From Streptomyces pristinaespiralis (GTDB lineage Bacteria > Actinomycetota > Actinomycetes > Streptomycetales > Streptomycetaceae), in contig NZ_CP011340.1 in the NCBI RefSeq assembly GCF_001278075.1, positions 7,623,501-7,687,500 of the forward strand: a stretch of 64,000 bases of DNA, in the 5' to 3' direction. This document shows, piece by piece, positions 1 to 9,820 of the stretch (positions within the stretch are counted from its first letter, which is position 1; each line of letters starts with the position of its first letter). A program made the translations under genes and the position numbers. The notes beneath the pieces were generated by a model. That model was not told the origin of the DNA and searched no databases. It worked only from the letters and a program-made list of their open reading frames with translations.

Positions 1-2
1 CG

Positions 3-950
3 ACGGCGCTGCTGCTGTGGGCGCCGGTGACCGTCTCTGTGCCGGTACTGCTCACCGAGGCCGTCATCCTGGTGGGCGGCCTGGGTGTGATGCTCGTCGC
101 CAACGCGGCCCTGCTGCGCATCGGACTGGCGCCGCTGGAGCGGCTCACCCGGCTCATGACCACCGTCGACCTGCTCCGGCCGGGGCAGCGGCTGCCGGGA
201 CCGCCCGGACAGGGCGGCGTCGCCGAACTGATCAGCACCTTCAACGACATGCTGGAGCGGCTGGAGACCGAGCGCGCCACCAGCAGTGCCCGCGCGCTGT
301 CGGCGCAGGAGGCCGAGCGCCGCCGTATCGCGCAGGAACTCCACGACGAGGTGGGCCAGAGCATGACCGCCGTGCTGCTCACGCTGAAACGTCTCGCCGA
401 CCAGTCCCCCGAGCCCTTGCGGGCCGAGGTGCGCCAGGCGCAGGAGACCACGCGCGAAAGCCTCGACGAGGTGCGCAGGCTCGCCCGCCGGCTGCGGCCC
501 GGTGTGCTGGAGGACCTCGGCCTGGTCAGCGCGCTCACCGCGCTCAGCTCCGACTTCGCCACCCACACCGGGCTGCGCATCGAGCGCGACTTCGACGCCG
601 CGCTCCCGGCGCTCGCGCGGGAGACCGAGCTGGTGCTGTACCGCGTCGCCCAGGAGGGCCTGACCAACATCGCGCGGCACGCGGAGGCGGAGAACGTCCG
701 GCTCGCCGTGCGCCGTGCGCCCGGCGCCGTCGTGCTGAGCATCGCCGACGACGGCCGCGGCACCGGTCTCGCCCGCGAGGGCGCGGGGATCCGCGGCATG
801 CGGGAAAGGGCCCTGCTGATCGGCGCAACCCTCGACATCGCGCCGGACGGCGCGGGGGGCACCCGGGTGTCCCTCTCCGTGCCCGACGGCTCCGCCCCCG
901 TCCCGGCGGTGTCGGCCGGGACGGCACGCGCCGGGAAGGAGGTGGCGTAG
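3..950 (+). CDS. Sensor histidine kinase, HisKA_3/NarX-DesK class (5' end outside window)
   Basis: This is the C-terminal 315 residues of a membrane sensor kinase; the reading frame is open through the left edge, so the true start lies upstream. Visible in order are a hydrophobic transmembrane stretch (about residues 8-38), a HAMP-like linker, the phosphoacceptor H-box with RIAQELHDEVGQ (His about residue 114), and a C-terminal HATPase domain with the N-box 'VAQEGLTNIARHA' and the G-box 'DDGRGTG'. The ELHDE form of the H-box is typical of kinases that pair with NarL/FixJ response regulators, and such a regulator follows 2 nt after the stop codon. The stimulus is unknown because the extracellular sensor part is missing. 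An internal GTG at 27 is in frame but would cut the membrane segment, so it is not taken as the start. Confidence 0.93.
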   Translation, partial: TALLLWAPVTVSVPVLLTEAVILVGGLGVMLVANAALLRIGLAPLERLTRLMTTVDLLRPGQRLPGPPGQGGVAELISTFNDMLERLETERATSSARALSAQEAERRRIAQELHDEVGQSMTAVLLTLKRLADQSPEPLRAEVRQAQETTRESLDEVRRLARRLRPGVLEDLGLVSALTALSSDFATHTGLRIERDFDAALPALARETELVLYRVAQEGLTNIARHAEAENVRLAVRRAPGAVVLSIADDGRGTGLAREGAGIRGMRERALLIGATLDIAPDGAGGTRVSLSVPDGSAPVPAVSAGTARAGKEVA

Positions 951-952
951 CC

Positions 953-1612
953 GTGCCCGAGCCGGACGAGATCCGCATCCTGCTCGCCGACGACCACGCG
1001 CTGGTGCGGCGCGGCGTGCGGCTGATCCTCGACGGTGAGCCCGGTCTCCGGGTCGTCGCGGAGGCCGGCGACGGCGCGGAGGCGATCGCCATGGCCCGCA
1101 GCCACACCGTCGACCTGGCCGTCCTCGACATCGCCATGCCCCGGATGACCGGCCTCCAGGCGGCCCGTGAACTCGCGGCGCTCCAGCCCGGACTGCGCAT
1201 CCTCATGCTGACGATGTACGACAACGAGCAGTACTTCTTCCAGGCGCTCAAGGCCGGGGCCTGCGGATACGTCCTCAAATCGGTGGCGGACAGGGACCTG
1301 TTGGCGGCGTGCAGGGCCGCGATGCGCGGGGAGCCGTTCCTGTACCCGGGCGCGGTCACGGCGCTGATCCGCAACTACCTCGACCGGGCCAGGCAGGGCC
1401 ACGAGACGCCCGACCAGATCCTCACCGCGCGTGAGGAGGAGGTCCTCAAACTCGTCGCTGAGGGCCGGTCCTCCAAGGACATCGCGGAGATTCTGTTCAT
1501 CAGCGTCAAGACCGTCCAGCGTCATCGCGCGAACCTGCTGCGCAAGCTCGGTCTGCGGGACCGCCTCGACCTGACCCGCTACGCGATCAGGGCCGGCCTC
1601 ATCGAACCCTGA
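953..1612 (+). CDS. Response regulator, NarL/FixJ (LuxR-type HTH)
   Basis: This 219-residue DNA-binding response regulator is the partner of the kinase just upstream. The receiver domain starts at once (acidic pocket LLADDH around residues 10-15) and the phosphoacceptor is Asp59 in VLDIAMP. A LuxR/GerE-type helix-turn-helix occupies about residues 157-205 (LTAREEEVLKLVAEG and KTVQRHRANLLRKL). The GTG at 953 is chosen because an AAGGAGG ribosome site lies about 10 nt upstream and the kinase stop codon ends at 950; a longer in-frame reading upstream is only the shadow of the kinase gene. The two genes are almost certainly cotranscribed. Target genes cannot be read from the sequence. Confidence 0.95.
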   Translation: MPEPDEIRILLADDHALVRRGVRLILDGEPGLRVVAEAGDGAEAIAMARSHTVDLAVLDIAMPRMTGLQAARELAALQPGLRILMLTMYDNEQYFFQALKAGACGYVLKSVADRDLLAACRAAMRGEPFLYPGAVTALIRNYLDRARQGHETPDQILTAREEEVLKLVAEGRSSKDIAEILFISVKTVQRHRANLLRKLGLRDRLDLTRYAIRAGLIEP

Positions 1613-1618
1613 CACCGG

Positions 1619-1717
1619 CTCGAGCACAGGTGGGCTCCGGGTCCGGACGCGCTCGAGCGCAGGTGGGCTCCGGGTCCGGACGCGCTCGAGCGCAGGTGGG
1701 CTCCGGGTCCGGACGCG
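1619..1717 (+). repeat. Three tandem 33-bp repeats
   Basis: Three head-to-tail copies of a 33-bp unit (1619-1651, 1652-1684, 1685-1717) begin CTCGAGC and contain GGTGGGCTCCGGGTCCGGA. The copies differ by one base (CACAGG in the first, CGCAGG in the others). Two degenerate CTCGAACCC stubs follow to about 1742. The array starts a few bases after the response-regulator stop. Each unit contains the self-complementary TCCGGGTCCGGA-like core, so a transcript could fold. Unit length is a multiple of three but no credible gene runs through it. Confidence 0.9.
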
Positions 1718-1891
1718 CTCGAACCCCGACGCCGCTCGAACCCTTGCCCGGCACGGGAGCCCGGTGCGGCGCCGACGGGGAGGAAGGGCCGCCGACAGGG
1801 TCGCCGACACCACCTCCTACACTCGGTCACTGCTCTCGGCCGCGGTCGGCGCGGCGACGAGGCGACCCCCTGTGAAAGGACCCTGTTCGAG

Positions 1892-2044
1892 ATGAGTTCC
1901 GCAGACCGTTCCGAGGCACCGATCTACGCGGACCTGGTGGAGGAGCGCGGCGACGTTCCCGCCGACGCCCGGCGGACCGCCGAGGAGACCCTGCGGGAGA
2001 TGGGCCGGGTCATGGACTTCAGCGACGTGCTGGCGGGCCGCTAG
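1892..2044 (+). CDS. Small hypothetical protein (50 aa)
   Basis: This short open frame has an ATG at 1892, a GAAAGGA ribosome site 11 nt upstream, strong G/C third-position bias and a highly charged, probably helical product (acidic N-half with ADLVEERGDVPAD, amphipathic C-half with TAEETLREMGRVMDFSD). There is no Cys, signal peptide or membrane segment. It stands alone between the tandem repeats and the isocitrate dehydrogenase gene. I do not recognise the family and assign no function. The start signal and codon bias make it more likely real than chance, but it is too short to be certain. Confidence 0.6.
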   Translation: MSSADRSEAPIYADLVEERGDVPADARRTAEETLREMGRVMDFSDVLAGR

Positions 2045-2182
2045 CCCGCGCGGTGCGGGCGCCCCGGCGGGCCGGAAGCTCTCAGGCCCGCCGGTGACGT
2101 GCGCCCGGACCCCGACGCCCGCACCGGAGGCGGCGCGGCCCGCGGGCAGGGCCCTGTCGAGTGGCGGGCGATCACGGGATAT

Positions 2183-4446
<2,264 letters not shown>

Positions 4447-4482
4447 CACGGCGGCGGACCACCGTCCGCGCCGCACGCGCAT

Positions 4483-4517
4483 CCGCCCCGGCCGGCACTC
4501 GTGCCCGGCCGGGGCGG
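4483..4517 (+). terminator. Hairpin terminator after icd
   Basis: A perfect 13-bp inverted repeat (CCGCCCCGGCCGG at 4483-4495 and its complement at 4505-4517) encloses a 9-nt spacer that can pair further through CAC/GTG. It has no U-tract, as is usual for high-GC terminators in this genus. Confidence 0.8.
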
Positions 4518-4668
4518 CCTGCGTCCGCACGGGAACACGGCGAAAGGGGCGGCACGGGGATGCGCGAACACGGGAACACGGCAGCCCCGCACGGCGGTTG
4601 ACGTGAGGGACATGCCGGCCGGGCACGGCCCGGACGGCGGCCGACCGTGGACGCAAAGGGAGTCACCC

Positions 4669-5097
4669 GTGGCACTCAGCCGTGAGGACCGAGAGAAGTT
4701 CCTGGCAGAGCCGCTCGTCGCCGCGCTGGCGGTCGACGCGGGGGAGGACGGCAGGGCGCCCCTGACGGTGCCGATCTGGTACCAGTACGAACCGGGCGGT
4801 GACATCTGGGTCATGACCGCCCGGGACTCCCGCAAGGCGAAGGCGATCGAGGCCGCCGGCCGCTTCACCCTCATGGTCGACCGCATCGAGCCGACGGTCC
4901 GCTACGTCTCCGTCGAGGGTCCGGTCGTCGAGAGCGTCCCGGCCACCAGGGAGCAGCTGGTGGAGATCTCCGCCCGCTATCTCGACCCCGCGAAGGTCGA
5001 CGCCTATGTGGACTTCGCCTGGAAGGAGCACGGCGAGCAGATGGTCATCCGGATGCGCCCGCAGCGCTGGATCAGCTCGGACCTCGGCGAGGCGTGA
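4669..5097 (+). CDS. PPOX-class (pyridoxamine 5'-phosphate oxidase fold) protein
   Basis: This 142-residue protein has the split beta-barrel flavin/F420/haem-binding fold. Features typical of the family are the N-terminal 'REKFLAEPLVAALAV', the 'PLTVPIWYQYEPGGDIWV' strands, the basic 'DSRKAKAIEAAGRFTLMVD' and a C-terminal 'VIRMRPQRWISSDLGEA'. In actinobacteria such short members are often F420-dependent, but the cofactor cannot be fixed from sequence alone. GTG at 4669 is preferred because AAAGGGAG lies 7 nt upstream; the open frame continues to 4501 without a start signal. It is monocistronic, between the icd terminator and a convergent transporter gene. Confidence 0.85.
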   Translation: MALSREDREKFLAEPLVAALAVDAGEDGRAPLTVPIWYQYEPGGDIWVMTARDSRKAKAIEAAGRFTLMVDRIEPTVRYVSVEGPVVESVPATREQLVEISARYLDPAKVDAYVDFAWKEHGEQMVIRMRPQRWISSDLGEA

Positions 5098-5114
5098 CGC
5101 TCCCGGCGCGGCCC

Positions 5115-5173
5115 GTGAGGTGAACGGCCGTGGCGTGAGGTGAACGCCGCGGCGTGACGTGTACGGCCGTGGC
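5115..5173 (+). repeat. Three degenerate tandem 20-bp repeats
   Basis: Copies at 5115-5134, 5135-5153 and 5154-5173 share GTGAGGTGAACGGCCGTGGC with few changes (the middle copy is 19 bp). The last copy forms the outer part of the terminator stem that follows, suggesting that the hairpin arm was duplicated toward the PPOX gene. Confidence 0.75.
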
Positions 5174-5212
5174 GGACGGCGCCTTTCGGCACCGTCCGCC
5201 ACGGCCGTACAC
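5159..5212. terminator. Bidirectional 21-bp hairpin terminator
   Basis: A perfect 21-bp inverted repeat (5159-5179 and 5192-5212) has an inner 3-bp extension and a TTTC loop. It lies between the convergent PPOX and binding-protein genes and can serve both strands. Confidence 0.9.
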
Positions 5213-5221
5213 GGTGTGCGG

Positions 5222-6142
5222 TCAGTCGCGCTGGACCATCGGCGGCCCCACGTAGTGGGAGCCGGACAGACCGAGTGTCGCGTCGTACGCCAGCTTGTAG
5301 TCGCCGTTCTCGTCGTGCGCCTGGAGCGCGTCGGAGACGGCGTCGCGCAGGGCCTCGTCGTCCTTGGCCATACCGATGCCGTACGGCTCCTCCGTGAACG
5401 GCTGGCCGACGACCTTCAACTTGCCCGCGTGCTGGGCGGCGTAGCCCTTGAGGATCGCGTCGTCCGTGGTGACGGCGTCGACCTTGCCCTCGAGCAACTG
5501 CTGGACGCACTCGGTGTACTTGGCCGTCTCGACCGTCCGGGTGTTGTACTCCGGCTTCTTGATCTCGCGGAGCGCGGTCGAGCCCTTGGCCGAGCAGACC
5601 GTCTTGCCCTCCAGCGAGAACGGCCCCGCGATCGTCCGGTCGTCCTCGCGGATCAGGAGGTCGGCGCCCGCCATGTAGTAAGGGCCGGCGAATGCGACCT
5701 TCTTCTTCCGCTCCTCGTTGATCGTGTACGTCCCGACGTACAGATCGACCTCGCCGTTCGAGATCGCCGCCTCGCGGACGCCGGTGTCCACCGTCTTGAA
5801 CTCGATCTTGTCGGCGGAGAAGCCGAGGTCCGCGGCGATCATCTTGGCGATCTCGATGTCGAAGCCGGACCGGTTGCCCTTCTCGTCCTCGAAGCCGAGG
5901 AAGGGCTGGTCGTTCTTGGCGCCGATGACGAGCTTTCCGGCCTTCTGCGCCTTCTCCAGCGTCGGTGAGTCGATGTCGACGTCCGTGGCGACCTTGTAGG
6001 TGGGCAGCTTCGGCAGGTCCTCGGCCTTCGCCTGCCGGGTGGGGCCGTCACCGGCGCTCTCGGAGTCGCCGCCGCACGCGGTTGCGGTGAGTGCGACCGC
6101 GAGCACGGTGATCGCCGCGGCGGCGGACTTGTAGGCCTTCAT
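5222..6142 (-). CDS. Extracellular solute-binding lipoprotein, family 3 (amino-acid type)
   Basis: This 306-residue receptor belongs to an ABC importer for polar amino acids, most likely of the glutamate (GluB-like) group. The signal peptide ends in a lipobox LTATAC with Cys23 as the lipidated residue, followed by a flexible acidic linker. The SBP_bac_3 domain follows, with recognisable 'GKLVIGAKNDQPFLGFED', 'GFDIEIAKMIAADLG' and 'VDLYVGTYTINEERKKKVAFAGPYY'. ATG at 6142 has GAAGGA 9 nt upstream. No permease or ATPase gene adjoins it, so it is an orphan binding protein that must share a transporter or act as a sensor. Ligand identity is an inference from family resemblance. Confidence 0.92.
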   Translation of the reverse strand: MKAYKSAAAAITVLAVALTATACGGDSESAGDGPTRQAKAEDLPKLPTYKVATDVDIDSPTLEKAQKAGKLVIGAKNDQPFLGFEDEKGNRSGFDIEIAKMIAADLGFSADKIEFKTVDTGVREAAISNGEVDLYVGTYTINEERKKKVAFAGPYYMAGADLLIREDDRTIAGPFSLEGKTVCSAKGSTALREIKKPEYNTRTVETAKYTECVQQLLEGKVDAVTTDDAILKGYAAQHAGKLKVVGQPFTEEPYGIGMAKDDEALRDAVSDALQAHDENGDYKLAYDATLGLSGSHYVGPPMVQRD

Positions 6143-6261
6143 GGTGCGACATCCTTCACTCGATTTTGCGAGGAGAGTAAGGAGTCGATGGTTCGAGTGT
6201 CATTACATCTGAGCGGAACTTGAGCATCACATTCCGGATACGACGGGGCGTACGTGGTCGG

Positions 6262-6302
6262 GCGCCCCGCGGGCGCGCCCCGGCGGACGTGCCGCGGGGC
6301 GC
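6262..6302 (-). terminator. Hairpin terminator after the ceramidase gene
   Basis: An 11-bp perfect inverted repeat (GCGCCCCGCGG at 6262-6272, complement at 6292-6302) lies 15 bp beyond the ceramidase stop, in a GC-rich intergenic stretch that also holds the upstream region of the binding-protein gene on its far side. Confidence 0.6.
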
Positions 6303-6317
6303 ACCCCGGGGCGCGGC

Positions 6318-8396
6318 TCAGCCGACCGTGAAGGGCCGCGTGGCGCCGCTGAACCCGGTGATCTTGCCGAACAGGCTCTTGGAGTCGCCGAAGTGCACGA
6401 TCCGGTACGTCCCCTTCGGCGTCCCCGGGGCCACCTTCCAGGTGACGACCGCCTTGGACGTTCCGCTCACGCCGTTCAGCCGCACCCAGCGGTACGTGGT
6501 GTCCCAGTCGCCGTCGTCCAGCCGGCGGACCCACCGGCCGTCCACCAGTTGCTGCACCTCCAGGAACGTGCCGCCCCGGCGCAGGTTGTTCTTCGGATGA
6601 CCGGTCACGAACTCGGCGGTGACGGTGGCTCCTTGCCCGTACGACTCGGCGGGCTCGGTCAGTACGTCGCCGAACTTCCTTCCCGACGGCGGGTTGTCCA
6701 TCACCACGCCGGTCTGCAACGACGTCTGACGGCCCGACTGGTCGGCCGGCGAGGGGCCGCGGCCGATGGTGGTGCCGTCCCGCAACGAGGCCGCGAGCGA
6801 GGCGAACTCCTGCTGGTAGGCGGGCAGGGTGTACCTGCCGTAGAGCGTCGAGCCGCCCTCGTACTGCTGGAGGTCGTACTCCTCCGGCGTGGTCACGTAC
6901 TGGCTGTAGGCGTTCGCGTAGCCCTGCATGAGCACGTTCTCCAGCGGTACCCCGAGTTCCTGGGCGACCGTACGGCGGATGCGCAGACCGGAGACGATCG
7001 TGTACTCGGCCGGGCCGGCCACCAGGTAGAACTGGCCGATCTTGACGATCTGCACGGGAAGGACCGTGGGCGTCGTCGGCGTCACCGCGTTCACCAGGCC
7101 GGTGGGCACCAGGTTCGCCTTCGGGTACTGGCAGCTCACCAGCCACTCGGGCGGGTCGATGTCGAAGGGCTCCAGCAGCTTCGCCACCGGGCTGTTCATG
7201 CCCTCCGTGAAGCCGGGGATCGCGGGACCGTCCTCCACGCTGCCCGCGAGCGTCGAGGCGCCCACCATGGCCGGACAGGTGCGGTGCTCCTTGCCGTCGG
7301 GGGTGTACTTCCCGCCGACGGTCACCTCTTCCATGTTCACGAACCGCATCCGGGAGTCGACACCGCCGCTGAGCGGGACGGCGGCGCCGTCGTAGATCTC
7401 CTGCGCCTTGCGGAACTGCCGGTCACCGATGATCCGGGTGTTCTCGAACTCGTCCTCGGTCGGGCCCGAGCCCGGCTTCAGATTCAGATTGGGCGACATG
7501 TCACCGGCGTTGGTGTTGGGGAACGCCGCGACGAAGCCCTCCTGGTTCTCCAGGTAGCGCACGCCCTGGTCGTCGTGCTCCCATTCGTACGCCGCGTAGC
7601 CCTTGTTGTCCGGGCTGAGCAGCGTGTTCTTGTTGGTGAGCGACGTGTTGTGGGTGGCGAACCAGCTGATGGCGCCGATGTCGCGGTCGCCCTGCCGGAA
7701 CCGCAGCACGGTCATCGCCGGGTCGATCGCGCCCGGGAAGGCCGCCTTGTCGCCGGCCGGGTTCTTCTCGAAGGCGGTCCTCGACCGGTTGACGCTCGCG
7801 TCGGTCAACTCGCCCCTGCCGAGCCTGATGGTGCCCGGCGCGAGGTCCTCATGGGCCTCGGCAACCGACTCGACGATCCCGTCGACGATCGCCCGGTAGG
7901 TGTCCTTCTGGAAGCCGAGCGAGGCCAGGTTGTACGCGAGGTGGTGGGAGTGGCCGCCCGATCCCGCGTGCGTGTGGGTTGCGGACAGCAGCACGTTCTC
8001 CTCGCTGTAGAGCGAGCCGTAGCGCGCCTTGAGGCCGGCGATGACACCCTGCTGCACGGACTGGAAGATCATGGCCAGGTCGGCGTTGACGTAGACGACC
8101 CGCTTCCCGGTGGTCCGGTCGGCCACGACGAACGCCCGTGAGCGCTGCCGCTGATGGATGCCCGACGCCTTCTGTTCGAAGCTCGAGTAGCCCATCATGC
8201 CCACCTCCGCGGCCTCTCCCGTGACATCGGAGATGCCCCGGCCGACGAGGTACGTCGTGGGCTGTGACGCCGCCGTGCCGGAGGCCGCGGCCGCGTCGGC
8301 CGGTGCCGCTCCCGGCACGGCCGCCAGGGTGAGGGCGCCGAGCGACCCCGCGAGCAGCAGGGAGAGCGCCTTAGGGCTGGTTGTGGGGAACCGCAT
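6318..8396 (-). CDS. Secreted neutral/alkaline ceramidase
   Basis: This 692-residue secreted hydrolase cleaves the N-acyl bond of ceramide to sphingosine and fatty acid. A Sec-type signal peptide (about residues 1-37, ending near APADAAAA) precedes 'VGRGISDVTGEAAEVGMMGY', the family's Zn-site region with 'LSATHTHAGSGGHSHH', and 'NTNAGDMSPNLN', which holds the Ser used as nucleophile in this family. The C-terminal immunoglobulin-like domain runs to 'GFSGATRPFTVG'. ATG at 8396 is chosen because GAGGGAGAAGG precedes it and the signal peptide begins there; the open frame extends 80 codons further without support. Transcription is divergent from an AraC-type gene 178 bp away, its probable regulator. 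Because streptomycetes are not known to make ceramide, the substrate is probably environmental. Confidence 0.93.
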   Translation of the reverse strand: MRFPTTSPKALSLLLAGSLGALTLAAVPGAAPADAAAASGTAASQPTTYLVGRGISDVTGEAAEVGMMGYSSFEQKASGIHQRQRSRAFVVADRTTGKRVVYVNADLAMIFQSVQQGVIAGLKARYGSLYSEENVLLSATHTHAGSGGHSHHLAYNLASLGFQKDTYRAIVDGIVESVAEAHEDLAPGTIRLGRGELTDASVNRSRTAFEKNPAGDKAAFPGAIDPAMTVLRFRQGDRDIGAISWFATHNTSLTNKNTLLSPDNKGYAAYEWEHDDQGVRYLENQEGFVAAFPNTNAGDMSPNLNLKPGSGPTEDEFENTRIIGDRQFRKAQEIYDGAAVPLSGGVDSRMRFVNMEEVTVGGKYTPDGKEHRTCPAMVGASTLAGSVEDGPAIPGFTEGMNSPVAKLLEPFDIDPPEWLVSCQYPKANLVPTGLVNAVTPTTPTVLPVQIVKIGQFYLVAGPAEYTIVSGLRIRRTVAQELGVPLENVLMQGYANAYSQYVTTPEEYDLQQYEGGSTLYGRYTLPAYQQEFASLAASLRDGTTIGRGPSPADQSGRQTSLQTGVVMDNPPSGRKFGDVLTEPAESYGQGATVTAEFVTGHPKNNLRRGGTFLEVQQLVDGRWVRRLDDGDWDTTYRWVRLNGVSGTSKAVVTWKVAPGTPKGTYRIVHFGDSKSLFGKITGFSGATRPFTVG

Positions 8397-8574
8397 GCCT
8401 TCTCCCTCGTGCCGGCTACCGGAACCGGCGCCGTCGGTGACAGGTGTGACCGACGGTAAGGGCGGTGGGTGGCCGGGGGAGAGGACCCAACCGGCCAGTA
8501 ACGGGACTTCAGCGGCCACCGGGCCTGTCCTCCCGCGGCCGGAATCCCTACAGTGGCCGCCCGGAGGTGAGCCG

Positions 8575-9672
8575 ATGCCGTCGCACGAACCGGTACCCGC
8601 CGGACGCAGCCGCCGGCCGGCCGGCGCTCCGCTCACGGCGCGACTGGCCGACCCGCGCTACGGGTCCGCCACCATCACGCCCCACCTCCTGCGCTACCTC
8701 ACCCTCGTGGCGGCGGAACGAGGACACGACCTCGGCCCTTCCCTGCGCCGTGCCGGTCTCAGCGAGGCCGCCCTCAGCGCGGTCGGCCAGCGGGTGTCCT
8801 ACCGCCAGGGCAGCTCCGTGATCAGGGAGGCGATGCGGGACCTCGGCGACCCCGCGCTCGGCCTCGCCGTCGGCCGCCGCCAACGGGTCACCGCGTGGGG
8901 ACTGGTCGGCCTCGGCCTCCAGTCGAGCGAGACCCTCCAGGACGCCCTCCGGCTCGGCGTCCGCCACCACGGCGTCACCGGTTCCATGCTCGACTACCGC
9001 ATCGAGCCGGTGCCCGAGGGCGCCGCCATCCTCGCGACCGCCAGGTACACGGACTCGGGCCTGCGGGCCTTTCTCCTCGAAGAGGCGTTCGGCAGCATCG
9101 TTGCCCTCATCAGGGACGCCTGGCACGAGGGGTTCGCACCGCACTCCCTGGCCGTGCGGCACGCCCGCCCGCCGTACGGCGACGAGTACGAGCGGTACTT
9201 CCGCTGTCCCGTCACCTTCGGCGCACCCGACGACCGCATCGTCTTCGGGCAGACGTGCCTGGACAGTCCGCTGCCCGGCGCCGACGCGTACACCCTCGCC
9301 CAGGTGGTCGAGCTCCTCGACGCGGCCCGCAGCCGCAGACGGGAGCGGCAGGACCTGGTGCAGGGACTGGAGGTGTCCGTGGCCCGCGGCCTGCCGCACG
9401 TCCCCTCCCTCGGGCAGCAGGCCCTCGCGCGCGGCATGAGCGAGCGCACACTGCGCAGAAGACTGGCGGAGGACGGCACCAGCTACGAGGCGCTCGTCGA
9501 CTCCGTCCGGCTCGTACGGGCGGAGGAGCTGATGACGACCAGCGACCTCCCGCTGCACAGGATCGCGGCCATGCTCGGCTTCAGCGACGCCCGCACCCTG
9601 CGCCGCGCGGTCGCCCGCTGGTTCGGCACCAGCCCGTCCGCGATGCGGGGATCGGCCGCCCGCGGGCAGTGA
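8575..9672 (+). CDS. AraC-family transcriptional regulator with Arabinose_bd N-domain
   Basis: This 365-residue cytoplasmic regulator has an N-terminal OruR/ArgR-like ligand-binding domain (about residues 25-215, 'SATITPHLLRYLTLVAAERG', 'GDPALGLAVG') and a C-terminal AraC helix-turn-helix pair (about 260-355; 'ARGMSERTLRRRLAEDGTSY', 'AAMLGFSDARTLRRAVARWF'). ATG at 8575 has GGAGGT 6 nt upstream; the longer frame is the antisense shadow of the ceramidase. The closest relatives of this layout respond to small hydrophobic or amino-acid-like ligands. Divergent placement next to the ceramidase suggests that it controls that gene, possibly sensing sphingosine or fatty acid (inference). Confidence 0.92.
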   Translation: MPSHEPVPAGRSRRPAGAPLTARLADPRYGSATITPHLLRYLTLVAAERGHDLGPSLRRAGLSEAALSAVGQRVSYRQGSSVIREAMRDLGDPALGLAVGRRQRVTAWGLVGLGLQSSETLQDALRLGVRHHGVTGSMLDYRIEPVPEGAAILATARYTDSGLRAFLLEEAFGSIVALIRDAWHEGFAPHSLAVRHARPPYGDEYERYFRCPVTFGAPDDRIVFGQTCLDSPLPGADAYTLAQVVELLDAARSRRRERQDLVQGLEVSVARGLPHVPSLGQQALARGMSERTLRRRLAEDGTSYEALVDSVRLVRAEELMTTSDLPLHRIAAMLGFSDARTLRRAVARWFGTSPSAMRGSAARGQ

Positions 9673-9820
9673 GCCCGCCCGTTTGCGCCCCCTGTGCCCG
9701 GTCCGTCCCGCCACCCGTGGCCGCTTCCGTCGCCGGATCCGGATCGGGCTCGGCAGTCCGGGAGCGCACGGGCCCCACCCGCCCCATACTTGATCCAGTG
9801 ACGGCAGGGAAGGCGGTGCG

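Noticed and set aside
1619..1717. Possible CRISPR array
   Set aside because: The 33-bp units are contiguous without unique spacers, there are only three, and no cas gene is nearby.
4530..4580. Repeated GGGAACACGG strings after icd
   Set aside because: Two short imperfect copies in GC-rich spacer DNA without symmetry or regular spacing; not enough to call a site.
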